Positions 11,315-22,232 of a stretch of 64,000 nucleotides of DNA are shown in pieces. The stretch is from contig MU853189.1 in assembly GCA_033085395.1 (NCBI GenBank), positions 165,567 through 229,566 on the forward strand. The letters run 5' to 3'. Position 1 is the stretch's first letter. Each line of letters starts with the position of its first letter. The notes beneath the pieces were generated by a model. It ran no database searches. It was not told where the DNA came from and saw only the letters and a program-made list of their open reading frames with translations. This stretch comes from Xanthoparmelia taractica. Taxonomy: Eukaryota > Ascomycota > Lecanoromycetes > Lecanorales > Parmeliaceae. The translations under genes were made by a program, and so were the position numbers.

Positions 11315-12867
11315 GCTTGGCGGTCGCCGTAACCATCGAGAGTTGAGAGATTCGTCTGGCCCGAGGACCGTGGTCATATGAAAACCGTTCAATATGATGA
11401 TATGGTAGTGAAGCACTTCTGGTAAGTTATACCGGGTTATCGGATAAGCGCCGTCCTATTAGACTGGACGCTAAGACTTTCGCGCTAAGTTCTCGGATAC
11501 AACAGAGATTCCAACTAGTTTATCCGCACCTCCGATATTTTGCCGCGCTCTCACCGAATTTATTCTTATTATACTAAATTATTATTTAATAATTATAGAT
11601 TATAAAGATCTTAGACTTAGTATATATATTAACTTGTATCTTTTAATCTATTATTTTAAATTTAAGAATTATATCTCTTATAGTTCTTATAGTATAAGAT
11701 AAATAAGAAGATAGAGATAGATTTTCTTAAATTTTCGCGAAAATTCGCGTTTTTAAGAATAGACTTAATAGATATCTAAATAAATAAAGATCTATGCTTT
11801 AACTAGATTTTAAATTTTTATATAATAATATTAATAAATATACTAAGCTAATATTAAAATTCTAGATAATATAATATTTTAGTTATTAAGTAATATATAA
11901 TATCTCTTTTTTAAAGTTTAATCTAAATCTTAATTTATATTAACTAAATATTAATATTTCTTAAATCTCTTTAAATAAAATTAAAGAATAATATTTAGAG
12001 TATTATATATTCTAAGTTTATATTAATTTAATAGATATTCACGCTGTAATATAGATTTGAAATAAAAATTTAATAGGGTACGGATAGACTTTTTAGATTC
12101 TCTGTTGTACGGCCCGTTAGAAGTGCCCTCGGCCAGTCGGCCTGTACAGTGTTTACATAAGACTTTTGGAAACGCTCTTATTACTTTAGATCTCAATAGA
12201 TCTATAGATATCGCCAAAGCTTAATCCATCTACTGACAACAGACAGTTTTACGGTCGTGTAAATTATTCTAGGGTTATCTTTTCCAAAGGGTTATGCTAA
12301 CTTCGTAGCTTGACGGCGATAGGTCTGAGCGTTGGATTTTTTCAAAAAAAAAAAAAAGAAACCAAATACCCCCCTCCCTCTGTCCAGGGTTCAGCTTCTT
12401 TCCTGAGCCACAAACAGTGGCGAGAAGTAGACACGGGGTCAGAAGTCGATGCTGGCGATGCCTTTTTGAACTGAGGGGGAGAAGTGTTGCGGTGCGGTGA
12501 TGGATGGTCTTTAATGATCTTTAAGTTTTGCGTTTCCCTGCTAGAGGACGAGAATAACCCAAAGCCGCATTCATTGCTATCGTATGAATACTATAAATGA
12601 CTGTAAAACATCACTGGAAAAGAGAAGCACCCCGGTTTTTTTTCTTTTCTTTTCATCTTTTTTTTTTCTTTTTTTTTTGAATTTTCTTGGGCTTTTTCTT
12701 GGGTTTTTTCTTGGGTCTTTTTTTTTTTCTTCATCGTTCATGATAGGAAAGGAAAGGCAAGGCAGTAAGGAGAGAAAATCAAGAAAGTAAGGACACCAAG
12801 ACCAGGCAGTAAGGAAAGTACGTCTCGGTCGGATCCCCAAAAACCAACCCAGCAGCCGCCCTTAGAA
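11315..12867. other. AT-rich block, probably RIP-affected, followed by low-complexity sequence
   Basis: From about 11560 to 12060 the sequence is almost entirely A and T with dense TA and ATTA steps and stops in every frame. This is what RIP of old transposon sequence produces in ascomycetes. The flanks at 11430-11560 and 12060-12250 are less extreme and could be its edges. Bases 12645-12735 hold imperfect repeats of TTTTCTTGGG separated by T-runs. No gene is seen. Confidence 0.6.
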
Positions 12868-15346
12868 TCATTGTTTGAACGATCCGAGCTCGGCGGAGAA
12901 ATCCGCCTCGACTTGTGCTTCGCTGAGGTCCGCTTCTCCGCCGTTCATACCGTCGACACCCGGTTCTCCGTCACCATTTGCTTCTCCATCGACACCCGCT
13001 TCTCCACCGTTCATATTTTCGGCATCCCCTTCTCCGGTCTCCGCCGTCTCACCCTCATCGTCTTGGTCTTGACCGGGGTCCACCTGTGTCTCTGCTTTTT
13101 TGGCATTTTTCTTGGCAGTCGCAAGGTTAATAGCTGCTTGAGCTATGCTCATTACCCCAGTCAAGACAGAAACTCCGGGGCCCAGGACCCCACTATTCCT
13201 CTTCAGCCCGGCCGTTATAGCATCCAACCAACCCTCCTGCTGTAGCGACTCCATCGGTGTCTGCAAGAGGGCTTCCAAAGCGGCTTCACCGGCGATAGCT
13301 CGTTGCGCCATGGCGTTGTAAGTATACTCGGAAGACGCTGGGTTGTTAACGTCAGCTTCGGGGTCCGAGTCGACAGCCGCTTCGGTACCATCGTCGAGGC
13401 GAGGAAGCCCAGATTCCGCTACACTACCCAATATCGGGCCGATTACACGAAGTGCTTTGCCAATGATCCGACCAATGTTGAATTCCGTATTCGCAAAAGC
13501 TTTAGCATCATCCATAGTGAGGCTCTCGGTAATCTTTGAGATGAATTGTTCTGCATTTGCATCAAGGCGGGGGCCAAGACCGAGAGTGTTGGTATCCTCG
13601 GATGTGGGAATGCGCGCTGGCTCAAATCCTGCCTCGCCCTTTTGCTTTTGAGACAACGTCAATCCTCCCGTCGTCGCACGCCAGACAGGCTCCATGACAA
13701 ATGGCATGATCACTGGCGCGGCACGCTTGCAACTTGGTTGAAGTTTTTTAACGATGGGCTGCATCCGCTGGAATATGCCTAGATCTTTGCACTTGGAAGG
13801 GCCAAGGTGCACAATGGTGGTCAGTGCAGCCTCTCCAAGCATAGCTCGTTCAGCTACCCCTTCAAAGGAATAAGCCTCGTCCAATGAAGATTCCCTCTTT
13901 TTTTTAAGTATTTGGCCGACCGCGCCCAGACCAATACTTGCAATCATCCCCAAAGGCCCAGAGACTTGTAAACCAGTTCGAATGAGACCGAAGAAGCCTT
14001 CGTCGAGTGTGGCTTCAGGGTCGGGCTGCTCCGAAGGGATATTGGCTTCAGTGTCACCCACATCTTCGTCAGGACCCCCAGTACCCGTTTCATCGGATGC
14101 GTCGGCTTGATCGCTCAAGGCTGATTCCTTGGTTGGTACTGTCACCCACGACAACCAATCCGCTCGTTGGCCGTTTATCATAACATCAACACTGTTGTGC
14201 GATCCTGTCGATTTTCCTTTGAGAGCAGCAACAGCAGCGTCAAACGGATTACCCAAAGGTCCTGCGATGAGCGAGGCCGAATTCGGATTTCCGCCAAGGA
14301 CGTGTACCCCTATAGAGGCCATATCGGATTTGCGGATCACAGGGGAGCCTGAATTCCCTACAAAACTTTAGCTGGAGGTAATGTCACCATGTCCGTCATT
14401 ACGTACCCCCAAAAGTGTCGATTCTGTATTCAAGCATCTTATCTTTTGCCTCGGAGACGTTGAATGTCGTAGGACTATACATGTCGTACATGAACTTTCA
14501 GGTGTCAGACTACTTTGAACCAAGACAACACGAGGGGAAAACTTACCGCACCATGCTCCTTCGATTTGGGATTCATAAAGTCGCCAGGGTATCCTACTAC
14601 ACCCAAAACCACTTTCGAACCAGTCAATGGAGTTGGCTGATACTTTATGGGTTTTGTTCCGGTAAATGGCCGATCGACTTGTATGAAGGATACGTCACGA
14701 GGCTCATTGTCCCCACTAGTGAGCCAACCTTGAGGAGCAGCGATCCGTTTCCCAGTCCGAAACTGCACGGCATTGTTGTTGTTGTCCTTGACCGACTCCT
14801 TACCGTTATAGCCAATGTACGCCTTGACAATCGTCAGCCTCCCAAGGGAGTGCGACCAATCGTAGGAGCAATGGCCGGCGGTCACAATCGTATCGCTGTT
14901 GATGAGCCAGCCTGTAGCCATCGCCCAAGGGGCGTTCTCGTCTTGGCCAGCGAAGCGAAGAAACAGTTTGACAATAGCTTAATTTCCGATTAGAAGTGCT
15001 TTCTTGCAAAAAGAAAAAGGCTTGCCAGGATAAGCTTACAGCGGTACTTGCCGCCAGGCATGAAATCTTTTTTGCTGACCCTCTTCCGACCATCCTCCCC
15101 GATAACTGATTCGTCCTTGTGACCAATAGGACCCGCGAACAGAGACTCGGTCTTCTCTGGAACCTCAAGCTCGGTGCTTTGAAGGCTCCAAACACCGAAC
15201 TTGACATTTTTGGATTGTGGAATCACCGGCTGAGTAATGGGTTTCTTATGCTGGGTGATGGGTTTTGGCAGGGGATTTGGTTTCTTAGCATCATTGGGAT
15301 GCTTGCTGGTAGCTGTCAATACAGGACCCGGAGTCGCAGATGGCAT
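12868..15346 (-). CDS. Trypsin/V8-like serine protease with long repetitive C-terminal tail
   Basis: Four exons, 15346-15040, 14977-14547, 14494-14407 and 14357-12868, splice in frame to 771 residues (total 2316 nt). The ATG at 15344-15346 gives MPSATPGPVLT, which is not a secretion signal. The catalytic domain has GWLINSDTIVTAGHCSYDW (His), NEPRDVSFIQVD (Asp) and, created across the 14358-14406 intron, GGNSGSPVI (Ser). These match glutamyl-endopeptidase/trypsin-fold proteases. The tail of about 450 residues contains acidic linkers and two related units, each a Gly/Pro-containing hydrophobic helix (LQVSGPLGMIASIGLGAVG; KALRVIGPILGSVA) followed by an A-x-RA-x2-GEAAL helix. A third hydrophobic stretch (VLGPGVSVLTGVM) precedes an acidic, Gly-rich end. 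No known domain is recognised in the tail. Activity looks intact; an intracellular role is inferred from the missing signal. Confidence 0.85.
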
Positions 15347-17419
15347 GATACTGGCGAGGTGCTCAGACAGTTGTAGCACTGTTTGGTTTCAACGAGGTAC
15401 TGAATCTGGGGATTATAGCAGTGATAACTGATAGTGTCGATGGAGTTGGATATTGATGGAGAAAAAGAAGAAGGAAAGACAACGATGGGACCCCTTATAT
15501 ATACGTTCATATGCATGGAAGCGCGAAGATTCGATGGAACTCTCATTGTAAGCGCAGTAAGCCTGCAGCAATGGTTCTCCTCACGGCGGCTCAAGGGATG
15601 CACATTTCGTATTGCTGGCAGAGACTGAACCTCGTGACCGAAGTCATGTGAGGTTATTAGAGGTCATCATTCGACCGGAAGAGATGCAACCTGTATCATA
15701 TTGAACATAAAGCGCCACACAATGGGAGTGAAACTCACTAATGTACTCATGCACCGTAAGCAAGTACAGTCTTACGAGCGGGAGATCATGCAGCTGGTAT
15801 TGTGTTGCGCGTTGTAGAGTTAATGGACATTGTGAATCACGGTGTCGGTGTGTCGTAGCGCAGGTGAGTCTTGGCAACAAGTTTATGCAGGCAGACACCT
15901 CCTCGGTACCACACCTGCCTGTCACATGCGTATACGAGCTAGAACACCTTCCAGTCGCCAGCTTCTCTTTTCTAAAGCGGTCCAGAAAGATTTTTAGATG
16001 CATGTCGAGGGCTGCTGCCAAGGTTTGAACATCTTCAATATCATCTGCCTCCGCCAAGCCCCGCAAGAAGGCCATCTGTAACCGCTCGTATTGCTCCTCA
16101 GTCATCCGAAGCCACCGGTTCAAGATGCCATTGCTGTTTCTTTATGCTATTGGCAGAATCCGCGACCGTGCATTTGATGGATGCTATTTGGCCCATTGGG
16201 GCGCATCTGCTATGCTTGCAACCATAAGCGATGAAACTCTCGTGTCATCTTCTGAGCATATTGATGCTTTTTCCTCGGACCTAAAACGCGTATGTTCATC
16301 CAAATCATGGTGTTGTTGCGTAGATTGGCGATAGTCTTGCCCGCAGCAACGTTGGTATCGGTGAAGGAAAACAACTATCTGAGTGGATAACTTCAATGTT
16401 GTGCTCGATGCCTCCCTATTACCTGTCAACGCCTACAATTTATCGCCGAGAAGCCTCCTCTTCTGCAATTACCTCCTGATACTGACACAATTTTTGCATT
16501 CACCGCATCTTTGCTGACTGTTCTCCTCGCCGTACCTTCGGACTCGCCGTGTATGGGTGAATCGCTGTCCCCAGTTTCGAATACTTTGGGAGGTGCGCCT
16601 CGAAGAACCTCTTCCCCGTAGAGAAATAATGGCTTGAATAGGCTCTCCTGGCACCTGGGGCATCTTGACCCGATCATATCCTACAGCTTGAACTAAAAGT
16701 CTCTTGTCAGCGACGCTATGCCCAAAGCCCGAATGGTCTCTCGGATATCATCTTCATGTTTGTTACGATGTTTCGATTGAGACATAATCAGTGAAGAACT
16801 AATATAAAAGAAGCGTAATACTATAGATAAAATTATAGAACGATAAGATATCTTTGAATATCCGCAATCTCATGAAGACTGTAATTTCAAAGTTTAAGAA
16901 CGGGCTTGACGTATCTTGAACAGAACGCCCGAGACCATCGGCCCCTAAGATACGCTAAGCCTTTATGTCGGAGCACAGTGTGTCATACATCTACCATTAA
17001 ATTTAGATATACTGTAGATTGGTTCCTGGGCGAGAGTGTAGCGTCTGGTATCTCTCCAGGCTCTGACGACCCGTCAGCGATACCACGGAAAGACCTGAAA
17101 GTGAGATCCACATCTTACAGTGCTGATACCCGCACCCATGCCGTCAATTGAGGCGGATGAGCTGCCTGATAATTGTCCAGATGTAGTGTGTGGCCAGTGC
17201 TCAAGCATCAAAAACCATTTAATCAAGATCCACGTTGCTGATGAAGGAAAGGGGCTCTCCAAAGAATCTTCATAACGTGCAATTCTATCATGAGGAATCT
17301 GCTTATCTCAATGCAGTGTTGAATTCAAGGCCAGCCAATTCTTCACCAAATGTAGACAATGTTTGCGATTCTCAATGTGTATCCACAGGACCGTCGGAAG
17401 AGTGCCCACAAATTCGCCC
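15347..17419. other. Region with uncertain minus-strand coding fragments
   Basis: Two minus-strand stretches may be exons. One starts at an ATG at 16675-16677 and encodes MIGSRCPRCQESLFK, with a CxxC pair, then unclear sequence to 16426. The other, 16105-15962, starts at an ATG and encodes TEEQYERLQMAFLRGL, LAAALDMHLKIF and DRFRKEK, whose spacing is reminiscent of a homeodomain-like helix-turn-helix. No intron chain joining them could be proved. The rest, including the AT-richer stretch 16790-16900, shows nothing. Confidence 0.25.
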
Positions 17420-17975
17420 CTAGCAGCCATGGCCTGGGCACAGGATGTTACTGTTGCGAATCTTGACATACATAGCAGCAGTAGCAAGTCGAGCTAGCCA
17501 GCCCCCGTAGGCCCGCACGACAGCCGCATCTTTTGGCATCTTCCAGCAGCTCTTCCCACCTATTGATAGTGACGAGGTGTACCTCGGGCACGGCGCGACA
17601 GTCACAGTCTGTGTGGCGGCAAATTGGTCCTGAATTGTTCGTGTTGGTAAGGCTGGGACTTGCGACTGCTGCTAGAGCATCGAAATCTGCATCCCATTCA
17701 CCGCAATCATGCACGGAAATGAGAGTCTCCAGGAAAAATGCTTCCCTATTTCGGCCGTCGTGGTCATTAAAATCCAATGGGAACTCGTACCCAGAGAAGC
17801 CAAGATGAAGCGTAATGCCCTGAAAGTTATTCTCCAATTTGCCGTCGTAGGGATGATGGTTAATGACTTGATAAGTCTCTAGGTCCAAGTTTTCCGTACA
17901 CGGACTGATGGGAAGAACCACGAATGCGATGTCTGCTCGCCCAAAGGGCCACGAAGACAAAGCGCGGACGGGATT
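17420..17975 (-). pseudogene. Fragment of a fungal protein of unknown function, frameshifted near its end
   Basis: Reading leftwards from about 17975 the minus strand encodes NPVRALSSWPFGRADIAFVV, VINHHPYDGKLENNF, GFSGYEFPLDF and NREAFFLETLISVHDCGEWDADFDALAAV, then a Cys-rich CRHTDCDCR. There is no ATG at the beginning and an in-frame TGA lies just upstream, so the N-terminus is missing or spliced from elsewhere. After RWEELLED (near 17550) the first frame degenerates into a short Cys-rich end, while the next frame continues sensibly as PKDAAVVRAYGGWLARLA to a stop at 17420. This is the signature of a single-base frameshift. Bulk composition suggests a once-real gene of the HET/GLEYA-rich accessory type, but the family is not identified. 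Confidence 0.6.
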
Positions 17976-18318
17976 ACTTCACCGAGTTCAACAATCTGGA
18001 GGCGTGTGATGTATACAGTAATTGATGGTGCGAGACAGTTCGGCACTTCCGAGTCAGTCCACTGTTGGTGCTAAGAGATATGAATACCTGCTGGCTATCT
18101 CACTGGGAGTACATTTGTGATGATAGACTGCAAACTCGCGAGCGCTTTCAAGAAAAGCGGATTTCAGCAAGGCTAGAGGTGTCTGCTCATTGCTCACCCC
18201 CTGCAAAGGAGTCTATAAGAAATTTGCTTAAACTTCAAGCCGCTAAATCAAGGTAGATGGAATTTCATTTTCCACATGCTTCGGCAGAACAATTCTTTCA
18301 AACTCGAGGAATATCTCC
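17976..18318. other. Short intergenic gap, nothing recognised
   Basis: Between two broken genes. No frame of useful length and no repeat is evident. Confidence 0.4.
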
Positions 18319-19021
18319 TCACTTCAGATATATTCCAAAAAACTCAACAAGCTTTGGGACAGCATCCTTCGGGTCGTCATAGAGACCGAAGTGATTCTTC
18401 CCTTCAATGGTGAAAAGCTCCTTGGGTTCCTTAGCAGCTTCAATGGCTGCCTTACTGTAATGCAGAGTCTGAGCATTGGTGCCCGCAACCATCAGCAACG
18501 GCCGAGGTGAGATAAGATGCTGGAAGTTGAACGAGTTATAGCTGACCATGAGATCGTAGCTCATAAGTGGCACCTTCTGGTCTGAACGCTCGTGGTGTCC
18601 GCGCTTGGCTCCATAGTAAGCTGTAGCATCTTTAAAGAACCAATCCGCACCCTCTGATATTTGAGCAGGGTCGGTGGGAAACATGGGCGGTGCCTTAGTA
18701 TGGGTCTACCTGACCGCGAAGAGTGGTCAAGTAACTCACAGCGGCCTTGTTGTCTTCCGCCCGCTGGTGGGGATCTTCGGGGCCACGAGGCTCGCCTGTG
18801 CTCTCGCCTTGGTAGCCTGCATCGAATGAGAGAGTGCAGAAGACTTCTTTAGCGAGGAATCGCGCGTAGTCTGCGGATGTGTGCTCTTTCACTCCAGTCA
18901 TGGGGTGAGAGACCACAACGTCGGTACCGTTGCGATCTGGTGAACCTCCTACCGGGGCGTAGAGCTCCCCGCTGATGTTTAGGATAAGAGATGGGAAGTG
19001 TACCTTCTTTGGCGAAATCAT
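18319..19021 (-). pseudogene. Alpha/beta hydrolase (YcjY-like) with internal deletion of the nucleophile region
   Basis: The frame starting at the ATG at 19019-19021 encodes the first half of an alpha/beta hydrolase (SGELYAPVGG; VVVSHPMTGVKEH; FDAGYQGESTGEP; AAVSYLTTL; QVDP). It meets a stop at 18695. A different frame from about 18698 encodes the second half, APPMFPTDPAQI, then FKDATAYYGAKRG, LISPRPLLMVAGTN and GKNHFGLYDD, to a stop at 18319. In this family the segment between VDP and MFPTDP is about 75-80 residues and carries the G-x-C/S-x-GG nucleophile elbow. Here it is absent and the junction (18690-18705) shifts the frame. A canonical intron could remove at most tens of bases and would not restore the missing strand and nucleophile. 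The gene is judged inactive. Confidence 0.8.
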
Positions 19022-19121
19022 TGTGTCCTAACAAGACACCTCGTTTTAAGAGAAGGAGAATAGAACGTCAACAACGAGGGCATAACAGCTGCGAGCCCTT
19101 TCAAGTACTGCGGGGTCACCT

Positions 19122-19178
19122 AGCCCTAGCCCGACCCTGATCTTTCATATTGGGTTAGATCAGGGTTGAGTTAGGGCT
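19122..19178. repeat. Palindromic element, copy 1
   Basis: Arms AGCCCTAGCCCGACCCTGAT (19122-19141) and the matching block to 19178 form a 22-bp stem around a 13-base loop; the mismatches are all transitions. It lies about 77 bases before the start codon of the HeLo-like gene. A related palindrome lies at 53851-53888. Confidence 0.7.
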
Positions 19179-19254
19179 TGGCCACAACCCTTCTACCGCC
19201 GACCGAGAAGGCGCCTTGTAGGAGATCCCCTGCACTCGAAGCGCTCATGTCATT

Positions 19255-21184
19255 ATGTCGGGCATTGAGGCAGCCGGCCTCGTGCTTGCTGTATTCCCAA
19301 TCGTGGTCAATGGTCTGCAGCAGTTCACAGAGGGTCTGGAGACCATCAAGAACTGGAAACGGTATCATCGAGAACTGGCCAAGTATTCTCGAACTCTTGA
19401 GACACAAAGGATCGTCTACCTCAACACTATCGAAAGGTTATTCGAGGGTATCATCCAGTCGAACGATGAACTAGAAGCCTTCATGAATGATCCAGCGGGA
19501 GCCTTCTCCCGCAACCCACAATACGAAGAACGGCTGTGCGCTCGCCTGGGGCGATCCTACGGCAACTATAGCAGGATCATGGCAGATATGTTGGATGCTT
19601 TGAAAACGGCTCGGAAGGAACTGGGAATAGACGAGAATGGAAAGGTCCGCCCCATTCTGCTATATTCATATCTACCGCCCAATTTTCTCCACTATCATGC
19701 ATTAGCTGACGCTCTTGCTTTGCTCTACTAGATCCTTTGGAACGACTACTCCTCCCCCGAACGACAATTCAAGAGGCTGAAGCTCGCATTATCCAAGAAT
19801 GTATACGCAGACCTCCTTGCGGAGATTAAGGAAGCCAATCATGAGCTCAAAGAGTTCACCAAGGACGGTTACATCCTCGAGTCCAACAGAGACAAGCGTC
19901 GATCAAAGCGTCAACCAGTGGACTTTAAACTCATCAGACGTCAGGCTAGAAGTCTCTATAATGTCATGGTCACAGGAAGATCATGGAGATGTGGATGCCG
20001 GAAGTATCATGTGGCTAGCTTGCGATTGGAGCCAAGACCTTGGGAGGAGGACAAGGGCAAAGACAACGCTGCTGCAAAACCGCACCTGAAGTTCAGAATC
20101 TTGCTGTCTAAGTCGTGCCTAGACGATGGTCTTGATGTCAGATGGAAGTGGCGAGAGATCGAGATTGAGCCAGTGGACACGCCTAAATGTTCAAAGACTG
20201 AATATGAAACCGACACTCAAACGATGGGCATTGCAACATTATCTCTTGTCTCGTCGTATGTATCGAGACCCCCGAATCCTGCGGTTGGCTCAAGCTAATG
20301 CCAGAGTAAGTGCTACACCACTTGCAAAGACGAAAGCCGTCACTTTTGCAGTTACTCCACCTGCGACATCCACCTGGCTTCCTGTCATGACAGAGACCGC
20401 TTATACAGGAATGGGCCCGATCAATGATATATGTACTGCGGTATACGGACAAGATAGTGTCAGGCAGTGCATAGGCTTTCTCACAGATGAAAGTCTCGAC
20501 CAACACCGCCATAATGTGTATCTTGTTGATGAGAACGTCAGACAGGGGGTTGATCCCAAGTCACTCGAATATCTTTTGCAAGTCTCGAAACAACGAGGTC
20601 CGGGTTTTAGTCTAAGTCGCCGAGATCGCTTGTACATCGCCGTTACATTGGCGTCCAGCGTGCTCCAGTTGGATGGGACCTCCTGGTTGAAGAGACAATG
20701 GAGAAGTGGCGACATCCTCTTCTTACCTCTTGAGGATCCGACAACGTCCACGCCAAGAGTTGACTTTGCGCATCCGTACGTATCACGGAAGGTTTCTCCA
20801 GAGGATGCAAATACAACTCCAGTCGCGAATACCAGTGGGATTACAATTGCTCATCGCATCCCAAGCGAGGTCCTGTTTGTGCTTGGCATCACGCTCACTG
20901 AGCTCTGCTTTGGGCAGAATATATACGACATGCGAATAGAGGAGGATATCGACAAAACAGAGATAATAACCAACTTTAACACTGCGAGTCGTCTCATTGA
21001 CTACGTATACAATGAGAGCGGGAGCAGGTATGGGGACGTCGTCCGGAGGTGCTTAAAGTGCCCCCCTGATGTTCGGGACGCTAGCCTTGACAATGAGGAG
21101 TTTCAAGAAGCTGTCTTCGAATCCATTATCACACCACTCAGACAGGACTTTGAGGACTTCAACGGAGGTTCCCGGATTCGGTGA
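19255..21184 (+). CDS. HeLo-like / DUF7580 domain protein
   Basis: Exons 19255-19644, 19732-20255 and 20305-21184 total 1794 nt (597 residues); the second intron has a GTATGT donor, GCTAAT branch-like site and CCAG acceptor. The N-terminus (MSGIEAAGLVLAVFPIVVNG, then LETIKNWKRYHRELAKYSRTL) is the helical module seen at the start of many fungal HeLo-like, prion-inhibition-type proteins. The C-terminal half contains INDICTAVYG, CIGFLTDE, the block RDRLYIAVTLASSVLQLDGTSWL cut as LYIAVTLASSVLQLDG, and IPSEVLFVLGITLTELCFGQ. These match the kinase-like C-terminal region now called DUF7580. Such proteins are linked to heterokaryon incompatibility and regulated cell death in filamentous fungi by family association; no function is shown for this one. 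The reading frame is intact, unlike its two upstream neighbours. Confidence 0.85.
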
Positions 21185-22232
21185 AGTGAGTAAGAGAGAT
21201 AGATCAGCTGAGCTTTGATCAGCAAAACTAAAGCTACGGCTGACCCGAACATCGATGCAATATCGTGTTTCTTGCCCACCGGGCCCTGAAGGTTAGTGGG
21301 TCTTATGTCATCGAAATCGTCGGTAATCAAGACCATAACTTACGGATCGTTCACCAAGGACCTGGTCACCAGTACCCTTCGCTTCGTCATAAATTGAGCT
21401 TCCTGTACAGACGGTCACTGTTCAGGAAGTTCCATCCGCCAAAGGACAGCTACATCAGCACCAACGGCCAGCATCAGTGACGACGAGATCAACCTACTGG
21501 GTACATGGCAAATACGCCCCTGTATATCGTGAACCCGTCACGCATACTCGACGCATCCTCGCTACAGGGTAAGCGCTATGGTGTGCTCAGGCCTGCTGCC
21601 TCTGGAGGTGGGGCGGTTCAATCATGTATGTGCATATCTAGGTGAAGGAGACATATCTGTGCGTGTGCTATTTAGTGGAATATGAGACGACAGATTCAAA
21701 CTAAAAATGAACACCCCACGAGACCTTAAGAGAGAGCATATACCCATTTCATGCAAAATTTTGCGAGAGAATGTAATATTCACACCAAGCATTCTTTGTT
21801 TGAAAAACATCGGCATTGATGTACTATAACTATAATTATAACTATAACTATAACTATAGTCTATTGTAAGGACAGACAGTAGTATAGGCCGTCATAGCTT
21901 TTGCTTCGTCAATAGCGCTAATATGTAACTGATATCATTGTTTGTGTGCTTTTGTTGCTCGGGTCCATTCTGAATCAACCTTCTCTTTCCCCGTAACGCT
22001 TCGTTCAATAATAAAGATGAAAGAAAAGAAAAGGGAAGAAGAACAGGGTGTGTTTAGATCGATCGTACTGTTGCAATTTGAAATATCAAACGTCAAACAA
22101 CAAGCGTGGTAGGGAACATTCTATGCTAGGCACCTCGTATCAGCGTATGCACGTTCTCAGAATGAGATGAGATGAGTGGATATCTTACCTCGAGGGTTCG
22201 CAACTCCACTCTTCTCTGACCCTTCCCCCCTT
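21185..22232. other. Intergenic region with a TATAAC-type tandem repeat
   Basis: Bases 21824-21863 are a run of ACTATA/TATAAC units, about six copies with one variant. Otherwise only short frames are seen. This is the region between the convergent HeLo-like and synthetase genes. Confidence 0.5.
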
